In this document: piece after piece, positions 23,749 to 32,513 of the stretch
Layout of the letters: each line of letters starts with the position of its first letter
Numbering within the stretch: the first letter of the stretch is position 1
Source: Legionella bozemanae
GTDB lineage: Bacteria > Pseudomonadota > Gammaproteobacteria > Legionellales > Legionellaceae
Direction: 5' to 3'
Assembly (NCBI RefSeq): GCF_001648595.1
Contig: NZ_LBAW01000030.1
Span: 1-35,524, forward strand
DNA length: 35,524 nucleotides
Translations under genes and position numbers: made by a program
Notes under the pieces: model-generated
What the model was told of the DNA's origin: nothing
Database searches by the model: none
The model's input: the letters and a program-made list of their open reading frames with translations, nothing else

Positions 23749-24359
23749 AATTGCAGTAAATTTTTCAGGAAAGTTACATATTCGCAGGAAATGGGCTCAT
23801 CCAGCAAGTGCTTGGAAATCATCTCTACGAGACGCAGGGACCTTCCTTCAATACATACGCTAAAATAAATTTTTTGGCGTACTTCAAGACGGGCAAGCTC
23901 AATTTTCACTTTGGGCTTTGTTGGACATTTATAGATAAGTGCGTCTTTTTTAACGGAAACTTCGATACCTTCTTGTTCAACCTGTTGCATTATCTCCTGT
24001 AACTCTGGAGGAGTGGGTTGGTCTTGAGTTCGTTCAAGGATTATTTTGGGCCCATAACCAACAGCATGGTTTGTTTGTTTGAGTAATGGCTTATAAAGCA
24101 ACTGATCTCGGCGTTTCTTGATGTTGTAGTTTTGATTAAGCAGCAAATAATAATCGTCTTCCCGATGTTTCTGTTTATAATTCGCTAATTCGAGTAATGA
24201 ATTATCAATTGTATTTAAAATAATCGGTTCATTATCCGACCAAAAATAACGAATCTCCCATTTTAATTGTTCGTCTTTTTTATCCACCAAATCAGCTAAG
24301 GGTAAGCTTGCTTTTGGGGTAAATTCGAAATTCCAGGCTAGGCGTTGGTTCGTACTCAA
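23745..24359 (-). CDS. Hypothetical protein upstream of CHR transporter and ppk1
   Basis: 204 residues, soluble, no signal. I do not recognise it with confidence. Residues 33-40 (KWEIRYFW) and 68-106 (DDYYLLLNQNYNIKKRRDQLLYKPLL then GPKIILE) have an alternating strand pattern with clustered Lys/Arg that loosely recalls CYTH triphosphate-tunnel enzymes, which would fit the nearby polyphosphate kinase. The evidence is thin. It is coupled to the CHR gene by ATGA overlap and divergent from fadE. Confidence 0.7.
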   Translation of the reverse strand: MSTNQRLAWNFEFTPKASLPLADLVDKKDEQLKWEIRYFWSDNEPIILNTIDNSLLELANYKQKHREDDYYLLLNQNYNIKKRRDQLLYKPLLKQTNHAVGYGPKIILERTQDQPTPPELQEIMQQVEQEGIEVSVKKDALIYKCPTKPKVKIELARLEVRQKIYFSVCIEGRSLRLVEMISKHLLDEPISCEYVTFLKNLLQL

Positions 24360-24428
24360 TTGCTACTCACAAAATAAAGAGTATATACTACAGCTTTATT
24401 ATGCAAAGCAAGGGAAGGTATTGATATT

Positions 24429-26885
24429 ATGGCTATTCTGTTCTTTTTAGTATATTTGATATTTACCCTAATTGTTCTTTATAGGGCAATGAACCCATTA
24501 GTTTGGGAATTGGGAAGTGTCTTTTATTTAATTGTAGCTACATTTGCTATTGGCTTACCTTGGGTTATTGGCTTTTTACTCTGGCTTGTGATTATTGCGG
24601 CCTTGCTCGTAGTGTATCTCGAACCCTTACGTACAGTGATTGCGGATTATCTTTATAAGAAAGCCGGTAAGTCGATCCCTAAGTTGTCAAAAACCGAAGA
24701 AGAGGCGCTTAATGCAGGTGATACCTGGTTAGAACAAGATATTTTTACCGGGAAACCAGATTGGGAGCGATTAGCGAACGTCTATACGGAGCTTACTGGC
24801 GAAGAACAATTATTTCTTAAGAATGAAACCCATACCTTATGCAGCATGATTGATGAGTGGGAAATTAGCCAAACACGTGATTTACCTGAACAGGTTTGGA
24901 CGTACATGAAGGAAAATGGATTTTTTGGTTTGGTGATCCCTAAAGAATATGGGGGTAAGGGATTTTCAGCGCGCGCACACTCTGATGTAGTCATGAAAAT
25001 ATCCAGTCGTTCAGGTGTTGCTGCAGTAACTGTTATGGTACCTAATTCATTGGGTCCTGGTGAATTAATCAATTATTATGGTACAGAGGAACAAAAAAAT
25101 CATTATCTGCCCCGTCTTGCAAAAGGCATTGATATTCCCTGTTTTGCCTTAACTGAACCTGGTGCAGGCAGTGATGCAACCTCCATTCAATCAACTGCGA
25201 TCGTCATGAAGAAGAAAGTTGATGGGAAAATGGTACTCGGATTGAACATTACTTTAGACAAACGTTGGATTACTTTAGCGCCAGTAGCAACGTTGATTGG
25301 TCTTGCAGTCAATGTGAAAGATCCCGATGGCTTATTGCAGGGGGAAGGCGAAGAAGGGATTACTTGTGTGTTGATTCCACGCGATACCAAAAATCTGGAA
25401 ATTGGCAACCGCCATTTACCTTCTGATCAACCGTTTATGAATGGAACTATTCGTGGGAAAGATATTTTTGTGCCCATAACAACAGTGATTGGTGGTCAGA
25501 AACGAATAGGTAGTGGATGGCAAATGTTGGTTGAATGCCTCTCCATTGGCCGTTCGATTTCTTTACCTGCACTTGGCGCTGGTTCTTCCTCTTCTTGCTA
25601 TCTCGCAACCAGTGCTTTTGCGCGTGCACGCTGCCAATTTAATGTAGAAATTGGTCAATTTGAAGGAATTGAAGAAAAACTTGCAGAGATCGCGGGTTTA
25701 AATTATTTAATTAATGCAAATCGATTACTGACGGTTGCTGCTGTAAATGAGCATAAAAAGCCTTCCGTAGCTTCTGCAATTGCTAAATATTTTAATACTG
25801 AACTGGCACGATCAGTGGTTAATGCATCTATGGATGTGCATGCAGGACGTGCTGTAGTAGTGGGACCACGGAATTATTTAACTAATTTTTATAACGGGGT
25901 TCCTATTTCCATTACGGTGGAAGGGGCAAATGTAATGTCACGAAACTTGTTAATTTTTGGCCAAGGCTCGATGGCATGCCACCCATACATACGTCATGAG
26001 TTTTACGCTATTTCCAACCAGGATAAAACAGCTTTTAGAGAAGTTATCTGGAAACATATCCAATATTTCATGCAAAATTTTGCCAAAGCAATTTGTTCTG
26101 GATGGACTGGTGGACTATTTATTAGTGCACCCAAGCAAAAAATGAAACGTGAGTACAAACGGCTGGCACGCCTGAGTCACGCTTATGCCTGGCTTGCAGA
26201 TTTATCTTTGATTGTGTTGGGAGGCGATTTAAAACGCAAAGAACGCCTCTCAGCACGTCTTGCTGATGGAATGTCTTATCTTTACATGGCAATGGCCGTT
26301 TTACGTAATGTGCAATTGAATAATGAAAATCCTGATGATTTATTACATGCTCGATGGGCAGTGTCCTATTGTTTTTATCACGCACAAAAAGCAATGATCG
26401 CATTGTGTTATAACTTCCCCTCCAGATTTTTGGGTGGGCTCGCCCGTATATTGGCATTTCCTTTGGGGCAGACTATGCGCTATCCCACCGATAAGTTAGA
26501 GCAAAAATTAGCGCGTTTGATGACCACAAATAATCAATATCGTAATCGGTTGAAGGATATCGTGTACCTAAGCGGTGATCCCAAGCAACCAATAGATAGA
26601 GTGGAGCATGCCTTACAGCAAATCATTCAAACAGACGATCTTATCAAAAAGACAGGTGACTTAAGACGCGTTAAATTTGGTAAATTAAAGGATAAATTAA
26701 AAGAGAAGGTTGAAAAAAATGAATTAACCCAACAGGAAATGGATGCGTTACTTGCAACGGAAGCTGCACGATGGGATGCCATTTTAGTTGATGAGTTCAC
26801 TTTTGAGTCCATGAAAAAGCAATCGTTTAACTCAGTGATTGATGAGATTAAATCACCATTTATGCATGGAGATGCTTCTTCTTAG
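24429..26885 (+). CDS. fadE: Acyl-CoA dehydrogenase, long FadE type
   Basis: 818 residues, against 814 for E. coli FadE. FAD-dependent first step of fatty-acid beta-oxidation. Two N-terminal hydrophobic segments (residues 2-20 and 28-62) anchor it to the inner membrane. The dehydrogenase core follows: GFFGLVIPKEYGG, FALTEPGAGSDATSIQ (flavin loop), RWITLAPVATLIGLAV, and NVMSRNLLIFGQGS. The C-terminal extension of about 250 residues is specific to this large form. GGGAAGG lies 12 nt before the ATG. Monocistronic. Confidence 0.96.
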   Translation: MAILFFLVYLIFTLIVLYRAMNPLVWELGSVFYLIVATFAIGLPWVIGFLLWLVIIAALLVVYLEPLRTVIADYLYKKAGKSIPKLSKTEEEALNAGDTWLEQDIFTGKPDWERLANVYTELTGEEQLFLKNETHTLCSMIDEWEISQTRDLPEQVWTYMKENGFFGLVIPKEYGGKGFSARAHSDVVMKISSRSGVAAVTVMVPNSLGPGELINYYGTEEQKNHYLPRLAKGIDIPCFALTEPGAGSDATSIQSTAIVMKKKVDGKMVLGLNITLDKRWITLAPVATLIGLAVNVKDPDGLLQGEGEEGITCVLIPRDTKNLEIGNRHLPSDQPFMNGTIRGKDIFVPITTVIGGQKRIGSGWQMLVECLSIGRSISLPALGAGSSSSCYLATSAFARARCQFNVEIGQFEGIEEKLAEIAGLNYLINANRLLTVAAVNEHKKPSVASAIAKYFNTELARSVVNASMDVHAGRAVVVGPRNYLTNFYNGVPISITVEGANVMSRNLLIFGQGSMACHPYIRHEFYAISNQDKTAFREVIWKHIQYFMQNFAKAICSGWTGGLFISAPKQKMKREYKRLARLSHAYAWLADLSLIVLGGDLKRKERLSARLADGMSYLYMAMAVLRNVQLNNENPDDLLHARWAVSYCFYHAQKAMIALCYNFPSRFLGGLARILAFPLGQTMRYPTDKLEQKLARLMTTNNQYRNRLKDIVYLSGDPKQPIDRVEHALQQIIQTDDLIKKTGDLRRVKFGKLKDKLKEKVEKNELTQQEMDALLATEAARWDAILVDEFTFESMKKQSFNSVIDEIKSPFMHGDASS

Positions 26886-26890
26886 AAGCA

Positions 26891-26914
26891 CTCCCATAAT
26901 GGCGGAGGTTTTTT
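26891..26914 (+). terminator. Possible weak terminator after fadE
   Basis: CTCC (26891-26894) can pair with GGAG (26904-26907), followed by GTTTTTT. The T run is good but the stem is only 4 bp. Confidence 0.35.
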
Positions 26915-27040
26915 AGTCTTGGAAGTGTGTGGTGTCTTTCAGGGGCGATAGCAAAAGGATACAATTTGTTTATTTTCTTGTATTTTACAAACTTTTAACG
27001 GGTAAGCTAAAAAGCTGTTTTCCCGTACACAACGTCAGTT

Positions 27041-27049
27041 TGCTATAAT
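27041..27049 (+). promoter_or_regulatory. Extended -10 promoter of the E-block protein gene
   Basis: TGCTATAAT is a perfect extended -10 (TG-n-TATAAT) 43 bp before the ATG. The -35 region is poor, as is typical when the extended -10 is present. Confidence 0.6.
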
Positions 27050-27091
27050 AAAGTCAATACATTAAGACGAATTCGTGAGAGAGATTAATTT

Positions 27092-27919
27092 ATGTCTGAA
27101 GAACATTCACCTGAAGTATACGATGAAACTGGAGTAGCATCTCCCGAAAAATATAAGAAAAAAGCGTTGCCACCGAGAGAAGATCTTTTAAAAGCAATGC
27201 AAACTGCGGAAAAGTCAGCGAAATCGGCACGATATTTAAGGCAACAAGTTCATCAAATCGTTGAAAACTCAATACTCTTGAATAAAAATCCAGAGTCACA
27301 AGCGCTTGCACAACAAGTACTAAAAGCAGTAGATGAGTTTACTCAATTTGTGGAATATAAATTTTCTCAAGAATCACAAACTTGGTCTGGTAAACCGCCT
27401 AAATCTTCCTTCGATCAAATGCAGACTAAAATTGCAGAAAAAGCCAGTGCTACGCTATCTGAAAAGAATGTTCCAAGTATCCGATTCGATTATGGGATCA
27501 GCAAAGAGGGGCATTTTGTTCGTGGATATGGTCCGACTGAGAAAGGGGCTCCTCCATTAGAAGATGAAACAATTGATTCTTTAGACCGCTTGTTTAACGC
27601 ATGGTTAGCTAATAATCATCAAGTAATCACTAGAGACGGTTTTTTCTTTAAGAATGAAAAGGGAGTAGAAAGAAAACTGACTGGAGATGAAGTAGAAGCG
27701 TTAATGGCAGATTCCGCTAAAGAATTTAAGGAATATTTGAAGAAGAGTGGGGTTGAATCCGAACTCGTATCTCGACAACGCGAATACCCAGGGGAACATC
27801 GATTGGAAGAAACCAAGAAAGCTGCTGCTCAGAAAGCTGTAGAAAGGGTAATTGAAGAAGCTGAAAGGGAAGAAGAAAGACCAGAACCAGAACAACCTCA
27901 AAATGTTGGGCCTGGTTAA
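27092..27919 (+). CDS. Orphan protein with C-terminal E-block; Dot/Icm effector candidate
   Basis: 275 residues, no known family, no signal peptide or membrane helix. Residues 30-90 are helical with clustered Lys/Glu. Residues 125-205 may be a small globular domain (RFDYGISKEGHFVRGYG, FNAWLANNHQVITRDGFFF). The C-terminus is a charged helix ending ERVIEEAEREEERPEPEQPQ, a clear example of the Glu-rich 'E-block' seen near the end of many Dot/Icm substrates. It has its own extended -10 promoter and GAGAGA before the ATG. Translocation is predicted, not shown. Confidence 0.75.
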   Translation: MSEEHSPEVYDETGVASPEKYKKKALPPREDLLKAMQTAEKSAKSARYLRQQVHQIVENSILLNKNPESQALAQQVLKAVDEFTQFVEYKFSQESQTWSGKPPKSSFDQMQTKIAEKASATLSEKNVPSIRFDYGISKEGHFVRGYGPTEKGAPPLEDETIDSLDRLFNAWLANNHQVITRDGFFFKNEKGVERKLTGDEVEALMADSAKEFKEYLKKSGVESELVSRQREYPGEHRLEETKKAAAQKAVERVIEEAEREEERPEPEQPQNVGPG

Positions 27920-28043
27920 TCGGCATTTTTTCACGAGCGGCTTTTAGTACATGTAATGATGCATACATTATCCTGGTGCAGCGAAAGCAAAATTAGCCTT
28001 GGGCATTAAAGGTTTCGCTTGCACTATGTATACATTGCTCAAT
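27920..28043. other. Intergenic stretch between convergent genes
   Basis: Contains an imperfect inverted repeat: TGCATACATT...GTGCAGCGAAAGC (from 27959) against GGTTTCGCTTGCAC..ATGTATACA (to about 28033). It may act as a two-way terminator; no gene seen. Confidence 0.35.
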
Positions 28044-28703
28044 TTAAATTTTATTCACGGCGTGCAGTCTCTCTAGAGTTCCTATATCAAACCAGAGGCC
28101 GTCATAAACACTGGCGGTTACTTTATTTTGTGCGGCATATTGGCGAATTAAAGGCGCGACTGAATAGCGGCCTTGCATGCAGTGGGTAAATACCTCTGGA
28201 TGATAGCAGCAAATTCCTGCAAGAGTATATTCTGGATTCGTATTACTTAATTGTGTGTGATTGATTAGCCCAAAGTCGCCATGATGATTAAGAGCAGGAT
28301 TTTTATTTACTAAAATCACATGAATCGAATCAACATGTTCAAGGTGTATTTGCGAAAAATCAAAATCCGTATAGATATCAGCATTGACGGTAATAAAGGG
28401 TTTACCCCCTAACAGCGGTAGTGCGTTTACGATGCCGCCGCCTGTTTCTAGTCCTCCAGGAGGTTCCGGTGAGTAACAAATTTCAATTCCCCAACGTGTC
28501 CCATTGCCTAAATGCTGGCGGATTTGGCCTCCAAGATAAGCATGATTAACCACTAATCGTTCAAAGCCAGCTTTTGCCAAATTCATTACATGATGTTCTA
28601 TTAAAGGCTTTTCTTTAACCATACACAGAGCTTTTGGTGTGACTTCGGTAAGCGGCTTCAAGCGGTCACCGCGCCCGGCGGCTAATATCATTGCAGTTTT
28701 CAT
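28044..28703 (-). CDS. murU: N-acetylmuramate 1-phosphate uridylyltransferase
   Basis: 219 residues. Nucleotidyltransferase with the glycine-rich UTP loop MILAAGRGDRLKPLTEVTPKAL at residues 5-26 and the metal-binding VNADIYTDFDF. GGLETGGGIVNALPLL contacts the sugar. It makes UDP-MurNAc from MurNAc-1-phosphate in the recycling route that bypasses de novo, fosfomycin-sensitive synthesis. The preceding gene amgK overlaps it by 4 bp, the usual pairing, which supports MurU over other sugar nucleotidyltransferases. Confidence 0.92.
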   Translation of the reverse strand: MKTAMILAAGRGDRLKPLTEVTPKALCMVKEKPLIEHHVMNLAKAGFERLVVNHAYLGGQIRQHLGNGTRWGIEICYSPEPPGGLETGGGIVNALPLLGGKPFITVNADIYTDFDFSQIHLEHVDSIHVILVNKNPALNHHGDFGLINHTQLSNTNPEYTLAGICCYHPEVFTHCMQGRYSVAPLIRQYAAQNKVTASVYDGLWFDIGTLERLHAVNKI

Positions 28704-29680
28704 GGCAGATAAACTCTCAATTGCAGAAATTGGAAAAATGGGCGTAATTCTTCATAAATTTCTGTACATTCAAGTACATATTTTAAGGTCAAAGGTAAAT
28801 CTTTAAGATATGCCGGTTTATTATCCCGTAAATGCAAACGACAAAAAATTCCTAAAACCTTTAAATGTCTTTGTAAGCCGCACAGATCAAATGCACGGAT
28901 AAATTCAGCCAAAGAATAATCTTTAGTTAAAGGACTTTGAGTATAAAAAAATTCAACCCATTCCAAAATCTTATGCCGTGGCCAGGAAATATAACAATCT
29001 TTAAGTAAAGAAACCAAATCATAAGCGAGAGGGCCGCGCATTGCGTCTTGAAAATCAATAACTCCCAAAGTGGATTCTGTTTGGTTTTGTGCAAGCATCA
29101 GATTGCGAGAGTGATAATCACGGTGAATAAAGGTTAATGGCTGCTGTGCTACTTCTGTGGCAATCCATTCCATAGTGTGTTGGACTAAATCGCATTCATT
29201 CTGATTGAGTTTCAAGGCAAGATATGCATTAAAAAACCATTCAAGACATAAATTCATTTCTTTAAGCATATGGGTTTTATCAAATGATGCGAGCAACGGA
29301 TCATTAATTGCGCACGTCTGAATTTTAAATAAAGTTCTTATGGCATCATGATAATGATTATCCACTGTTTCAGAATGAAGCGCATTCAAAAGAAGTTGAT
29401 CCCCTAAATCACTTAATAATAAGAATCCATTTTCTAAATTCATCGCGAGAATTTTGGGAGTATGAACCTCCGCTTTCTCCAGCATTTGCGCAATATGTAT
29501 AAAAGAATTGAGATCTTCTTTTCCAGGAGGTGCATCCATGATAACTCGAGTGAGTCCGTTGTATTGAAGACGAAAATATTTCCTAAAACTGGCATCTCCA
29601 GCCAAAGGAGCCAACTGAAAATCTTGCAGTTTTAGTGTATCAATTAACCATTCTTTCAGTGCGTTTTCTCGTGCATGCAT
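28700..29680 (-). CDS. amgK: N-acetylmuramate/N-acetylglucosamine anomeric kinase
   Basis: About 326 residues from the ATG at 29680, which has GGGGAAG 6 nt upstream; an ATG at 29698 would add six residues and has no good site. Aminoglycoside-phosphotransferase fold: LAGDASFRKYFRL is the nucleotide loop, FIHRDYHSRNLML the catalytic loop with Asp194 (numbered from the longer start), and GVIDFQDAMRGPLAYDLVSLL the metal-binding segment. It phosphorylates MurNAc at C1, feeding MurU. Four-base overlap with murU shows coupling. Divergent from lptD. Confidence 0.92.
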   Translation of the reverse strand: MHARENALKEWLIDTLKLQDFQLAPLAGDASFRKYFRLQYNGLTRVIMDAPPGKEDLNSFIHIAQMLEKAEVHTPKILAMNLENGFLLLSDLGDQLLLNALHSETVDNHYHDAIRTLFKIQTCAINDPLLASFDKTHMLKEMNLCLEWFFNAYLALKLNQNECDLVQHTMEWIATEVAQQPLTFIHRDYHSRNLMLAQNQTESTLGVIDFQDAMRGPLAYDLVSLLKDCYISWPRHKILEWVEFFYTQSPLTKDYSLAEFIRAFDLCGLQRHLKVLGIFCRLHLRDNKPAYLKDLPLTLKYVLECTEIYEELRPFFQFLQLRVYLP

Positions 29681-29852
29681 GGTATACTTCCCCATCATTA
29701 TTTTGGTTGTAACTTAATAGCTAAGATCACTTCCCCCGAGAGAATAAAGAAGTGTTGCGGATGAGCCTTATCGCAACAAACTCATGCGGGCATGGCGATC
29801 AAAAGTAATTCGTTACATATTTTTTTGTGCATAATAAGGCATTTTATTATCC

Positions 29853-32423
29853 GTGAACAAGATTTCATTCAAATGGTTCTTGATGAGCATCGTTACCCCC
29901 CTACTTATTTTGCTCATGGTAATTTATCATGCGTTGGCTTACTCTGCCTCTTTGATTGATGAACCAGTTCAAGCGTGTGTTATCGCACGTGATGTTGATT
30001 TAACGGATGATGTAAGAGCAAAGTTTGCCCAATGTTTGGGATGGCAAGCAGATCAAACTTCTCCTATTTGCCTTGGATCATACCAACCGCTCACGGTGGC
30101 GCCTCTGGCTTCCCCTGATGAAATAAGGATTATGGCTGATCGTGTTTCTTTTTATCAAGACAAACCGTCATCGTTGAAGGGACATGTAGAAATCCAGCAA
30201 AACCAGAGAATAGTCAATGCACAAACTGCATATGTGTATCGAGATCCCAAAAGCAAGCAAATTACAAAAATTGAGTTCCTAGGTAATGTGCGTTATCTGG
30301 AACCTGATAAGTTATTGATTGCTCGTAAGGCTACGATTAACCCTCAGAATAAATCGGGTCAAACTGAAGATGTAATCTATCGGTTTAATACCAATAAACG
30401 AACTGCAGTATTGCCTGCATGGGGAAGGGCTGGTTTAATGCAGCGCTTTCCTAATTCGGATTACTTGTTGCGCCAGGCGACTTACACCACCTGTGCTCCA
30501 CAAGATAAAGCCTGGGATCTTGAGGCTAAATCAATTGTTATTGATAATAAGAAAAAAATGGGGGTTGCCAGAAATGTTACGTTGCGCATTCGCGAACGCC
30601 CCGTTCTTTATGTGCCCTATTTGAGTTTTCCTACAACCAAAGAACGTAAATCCGGCTTTTTAATGCCTTTAGCTGGATACTCTAATGTAGGTGGTTTTGA
30701 TTTAGGACTTCCTTATTATTGGAATATTGCACCAAACTATGATTTGACTTTAACTCCCCATCTTTATACAAAGCGTAATGTGATGTTAGGTGGTGAGTTT
30801 CGGTATTTAACTGCGAACAGTGCCGGAATAATTGTTGGAAACTTTTTGCCGGATGATGCTGCTTATCGAAATTTTTTGAACAGCCATGCGGAGCAATTTC
30901 CTTCCTTTAAAGATAAATCAACAAATCGATGGCTTTATGGCGCTCTTAATACGACACAATTTACTCCCAATTTACGATTAAATGTGAATGTTCAACAAGT
31001 TTCTGATGATTATTATTTCCAGGATTTTAGTTCCAATTTGGCACTGATTACTCAAAGACAATTATTGCGTCAAGCAGATTTAACCTATTCCACAGAGCAT
31101 TGGACTTTTAGAGGCATGGCTCAAAGTTTTCAAACCTTACACCCAATTAATGAGACACCTATTGCTGATCAATATGAGCGTTTGCCGCAATTGTATGCTC
31201 ATGGCTACTATTATGAATTGCCCGCAGAGGCTAATTTAAATATAACAGGGCAATACGATCAGTTTTTTTGGCCAACATCAACGTTGCAGGATCCGATAAT
31301 AGCAATGCTCCCAGGGGTGATCCCGGGAGTGGAAATGCCCCAAGGCCCCCGATTCCATTTTAATCCGGTACTTTCTTTACCCCAGCGAACTAATTGGGGA
31401 TTTATTACCCCATCAGCAGAATTTGTAGAAAACTATTATCAGGTTCGAAACGATTGGCATGATACGCACACTGAATATAATCGCTTTATTCCGCGTTTCA
31501 GCACTCATGCTGGTTTATTCTTCGATCGTAATTTTAATTGGAAGGGAGGCTCGTATACACAAACTTTAGAGCCCAGCTTATTTTATTTGTATGTACCTTT
31601 TTATGATCAAAGCCGGTTGCCTATCTATGATACTGCTAATATGATTTTTAATTTTGATCAACTTTTTAGAACCAATCGTTTTTCAGGGTTTGATCGAATT
31701 GGTGATGCCAATCAATTAACTTATGCATTGACTTCTCGTTGGTTGTCTAATGAAACGGGTGCTGAGCGTGCCAGTTTTTCTATTGGTCAAATCAAATATT
31801 TTACGAATAGAAACGTACAGCTGTGTCGTAGCTTAACTGGTTCTTGTATTGCAAATCCTTTGGAAATCGGACAATTGTCTCCATTTTATGGTGTTTCACC
31901 TATAGCTTCGCGAGCGGTTTATCATTTCAACCCTGCCTTGAAAATTCTGGGTGATTATGTATGGGATCCTGCCACCTCTGGGACAAACAATGGTGGTTTG
32001 AATTTACATTATCAACCGAAACCCAATGCAATTATTAATGTGGGTTACAGCTACTTAGTTAATGGAGATGTGACAAAAGTTAGGAATGATGCAGGAGTAG
32101 ATAATTCGTTGCACCAAGGATTAATTTCTGTTTCTTGGCCAATAAGTGATCGATGGAGCACCATTGGTGCATACAGCCATAACATTAGTAAAGATTACAG
32201 TATGATGTCTTTATTAGGGATACAATATGATAGTTGTTGTTGGGCAGCACGAATTTTAGGAGGAAGAACTTTTAAGAGTTTAAATGCTGAATTCTCGCCT
32301 CAATATAATAACAATATCTATTTGCAAATTTTATTAAAAGGCTTAGGATCAGTAGCAAATAGTGATCCTGGAAGTGTATTGAATACTTATATTCCAGGAT
32401 ATGAAGATCCATTTCGTCGTTAA
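29853..32423 (+). CDS. lptD: LPS-assembly protein LptD
   Basis: 856 residues with a GTG start. Outer-membrane barrel that inserts LPS with LptE. A signal peptide spans about residues 1-31 (hydrophobic core VTPLLILLMVIYHALAYS). The periplasmic OstA-like domain follows (IRIMADRVSFYQDKPSSLKGHV), then the barrel with TTKERKSGFLMPLAGYSNVGG. The adjacent cysteine pair Cys795-Cys796 (DSCCWAAR) matches E. coli Cys724-725, and N-terminal cysteines plus TTCAPQDK supply partners for the inter-domain disulfides. First gene of lptD-surA-pdxA-folA; 90 bp to surA. Confidence 0.96.
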   Translation: MNKISFKWFLMSIVTPLLILLMVIYHALAYSASLIDEPVQACVIARDVDLTDDVRAKFAQCLGWQADQTSPICLGSYQPLTVAPLASPDEIRIMADRVSFYQDKPSSLKGHVEIQQNQRIVNAQTAYVYRDPKSKQITKIEFLGNVRYLEPDKLLIARKATINPQNKSGQTEDVIYRFNTNKRTAVLPAWGRAGLMQRFPNSDYLLRQATYTTCAPQDKAWDLEAKSIVIDNKKKMGVARNVTLRIRERPVLYVPYLSFPTTKERKSGFLMPLAGYSNVGGFDLGLPYYWNIAPNYDLTLTPHLYTKRNVMLGGEFRYLTANSAGIIVGNFLPDDAAYRNFLNSHAEQFPSFKDKSTNRWLYGALNTTQFTPNLRLNVNVQQVSDDYYFQDFSSNLALITQRQLLRQADLTYSTEHWTFRGMAQSFQTLHPINETPIADQYERLPQLYAHGYYYELPAEANLNITGQYDQFFWPTSTLQDPIIAMLPGVIPGVEMPQGPRFHFNPVLSLPQRTNWGFITPSAEFVENYYQVRNDWHDTHTEYNRFIPRFSTHAGLFFDRNFNWKGGSYTQTLEPSLFYLYVPFYDQSRLPIYDTANMIFNFDQLFRTNRFSGFDRIGDANQLTYALTSRWLSNETGAERASFSIGQIKYFTNRNVQLCRSLTGSCIANPLEIGQLSPFYGVSPIASRAVYHFNPALKILGDYVWDPATSGTNNGGLNLHYQPKPNAIINVGYSYLVNGDVTKVRNDAGVDNSLHQGLISVSWPISDRWSTIGAYSHNISKDYSMMSLLGIQYDSCCWAARILGGRTFKSLNAEFSPQYNNNIYLQILLKGLGSVANSDPGSVLNTYIPGYEDPFRR

Positions 32424-32513
32424 ACCAAATAATGGTATAAAGTGAAGCGAAGTCGCTTGTGTTTTGGATAAAAATAACCTAAATTGCTCGAAAAAAGTAA
32501 TAAGGATTAAGGC

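Noticed and set aside
24782..26812. Several minus-strand frames inside fadE
   Set aside because: fadE is full-length with all family motifs; the reverse frames are short and lack starts with ribosome-binding sites.
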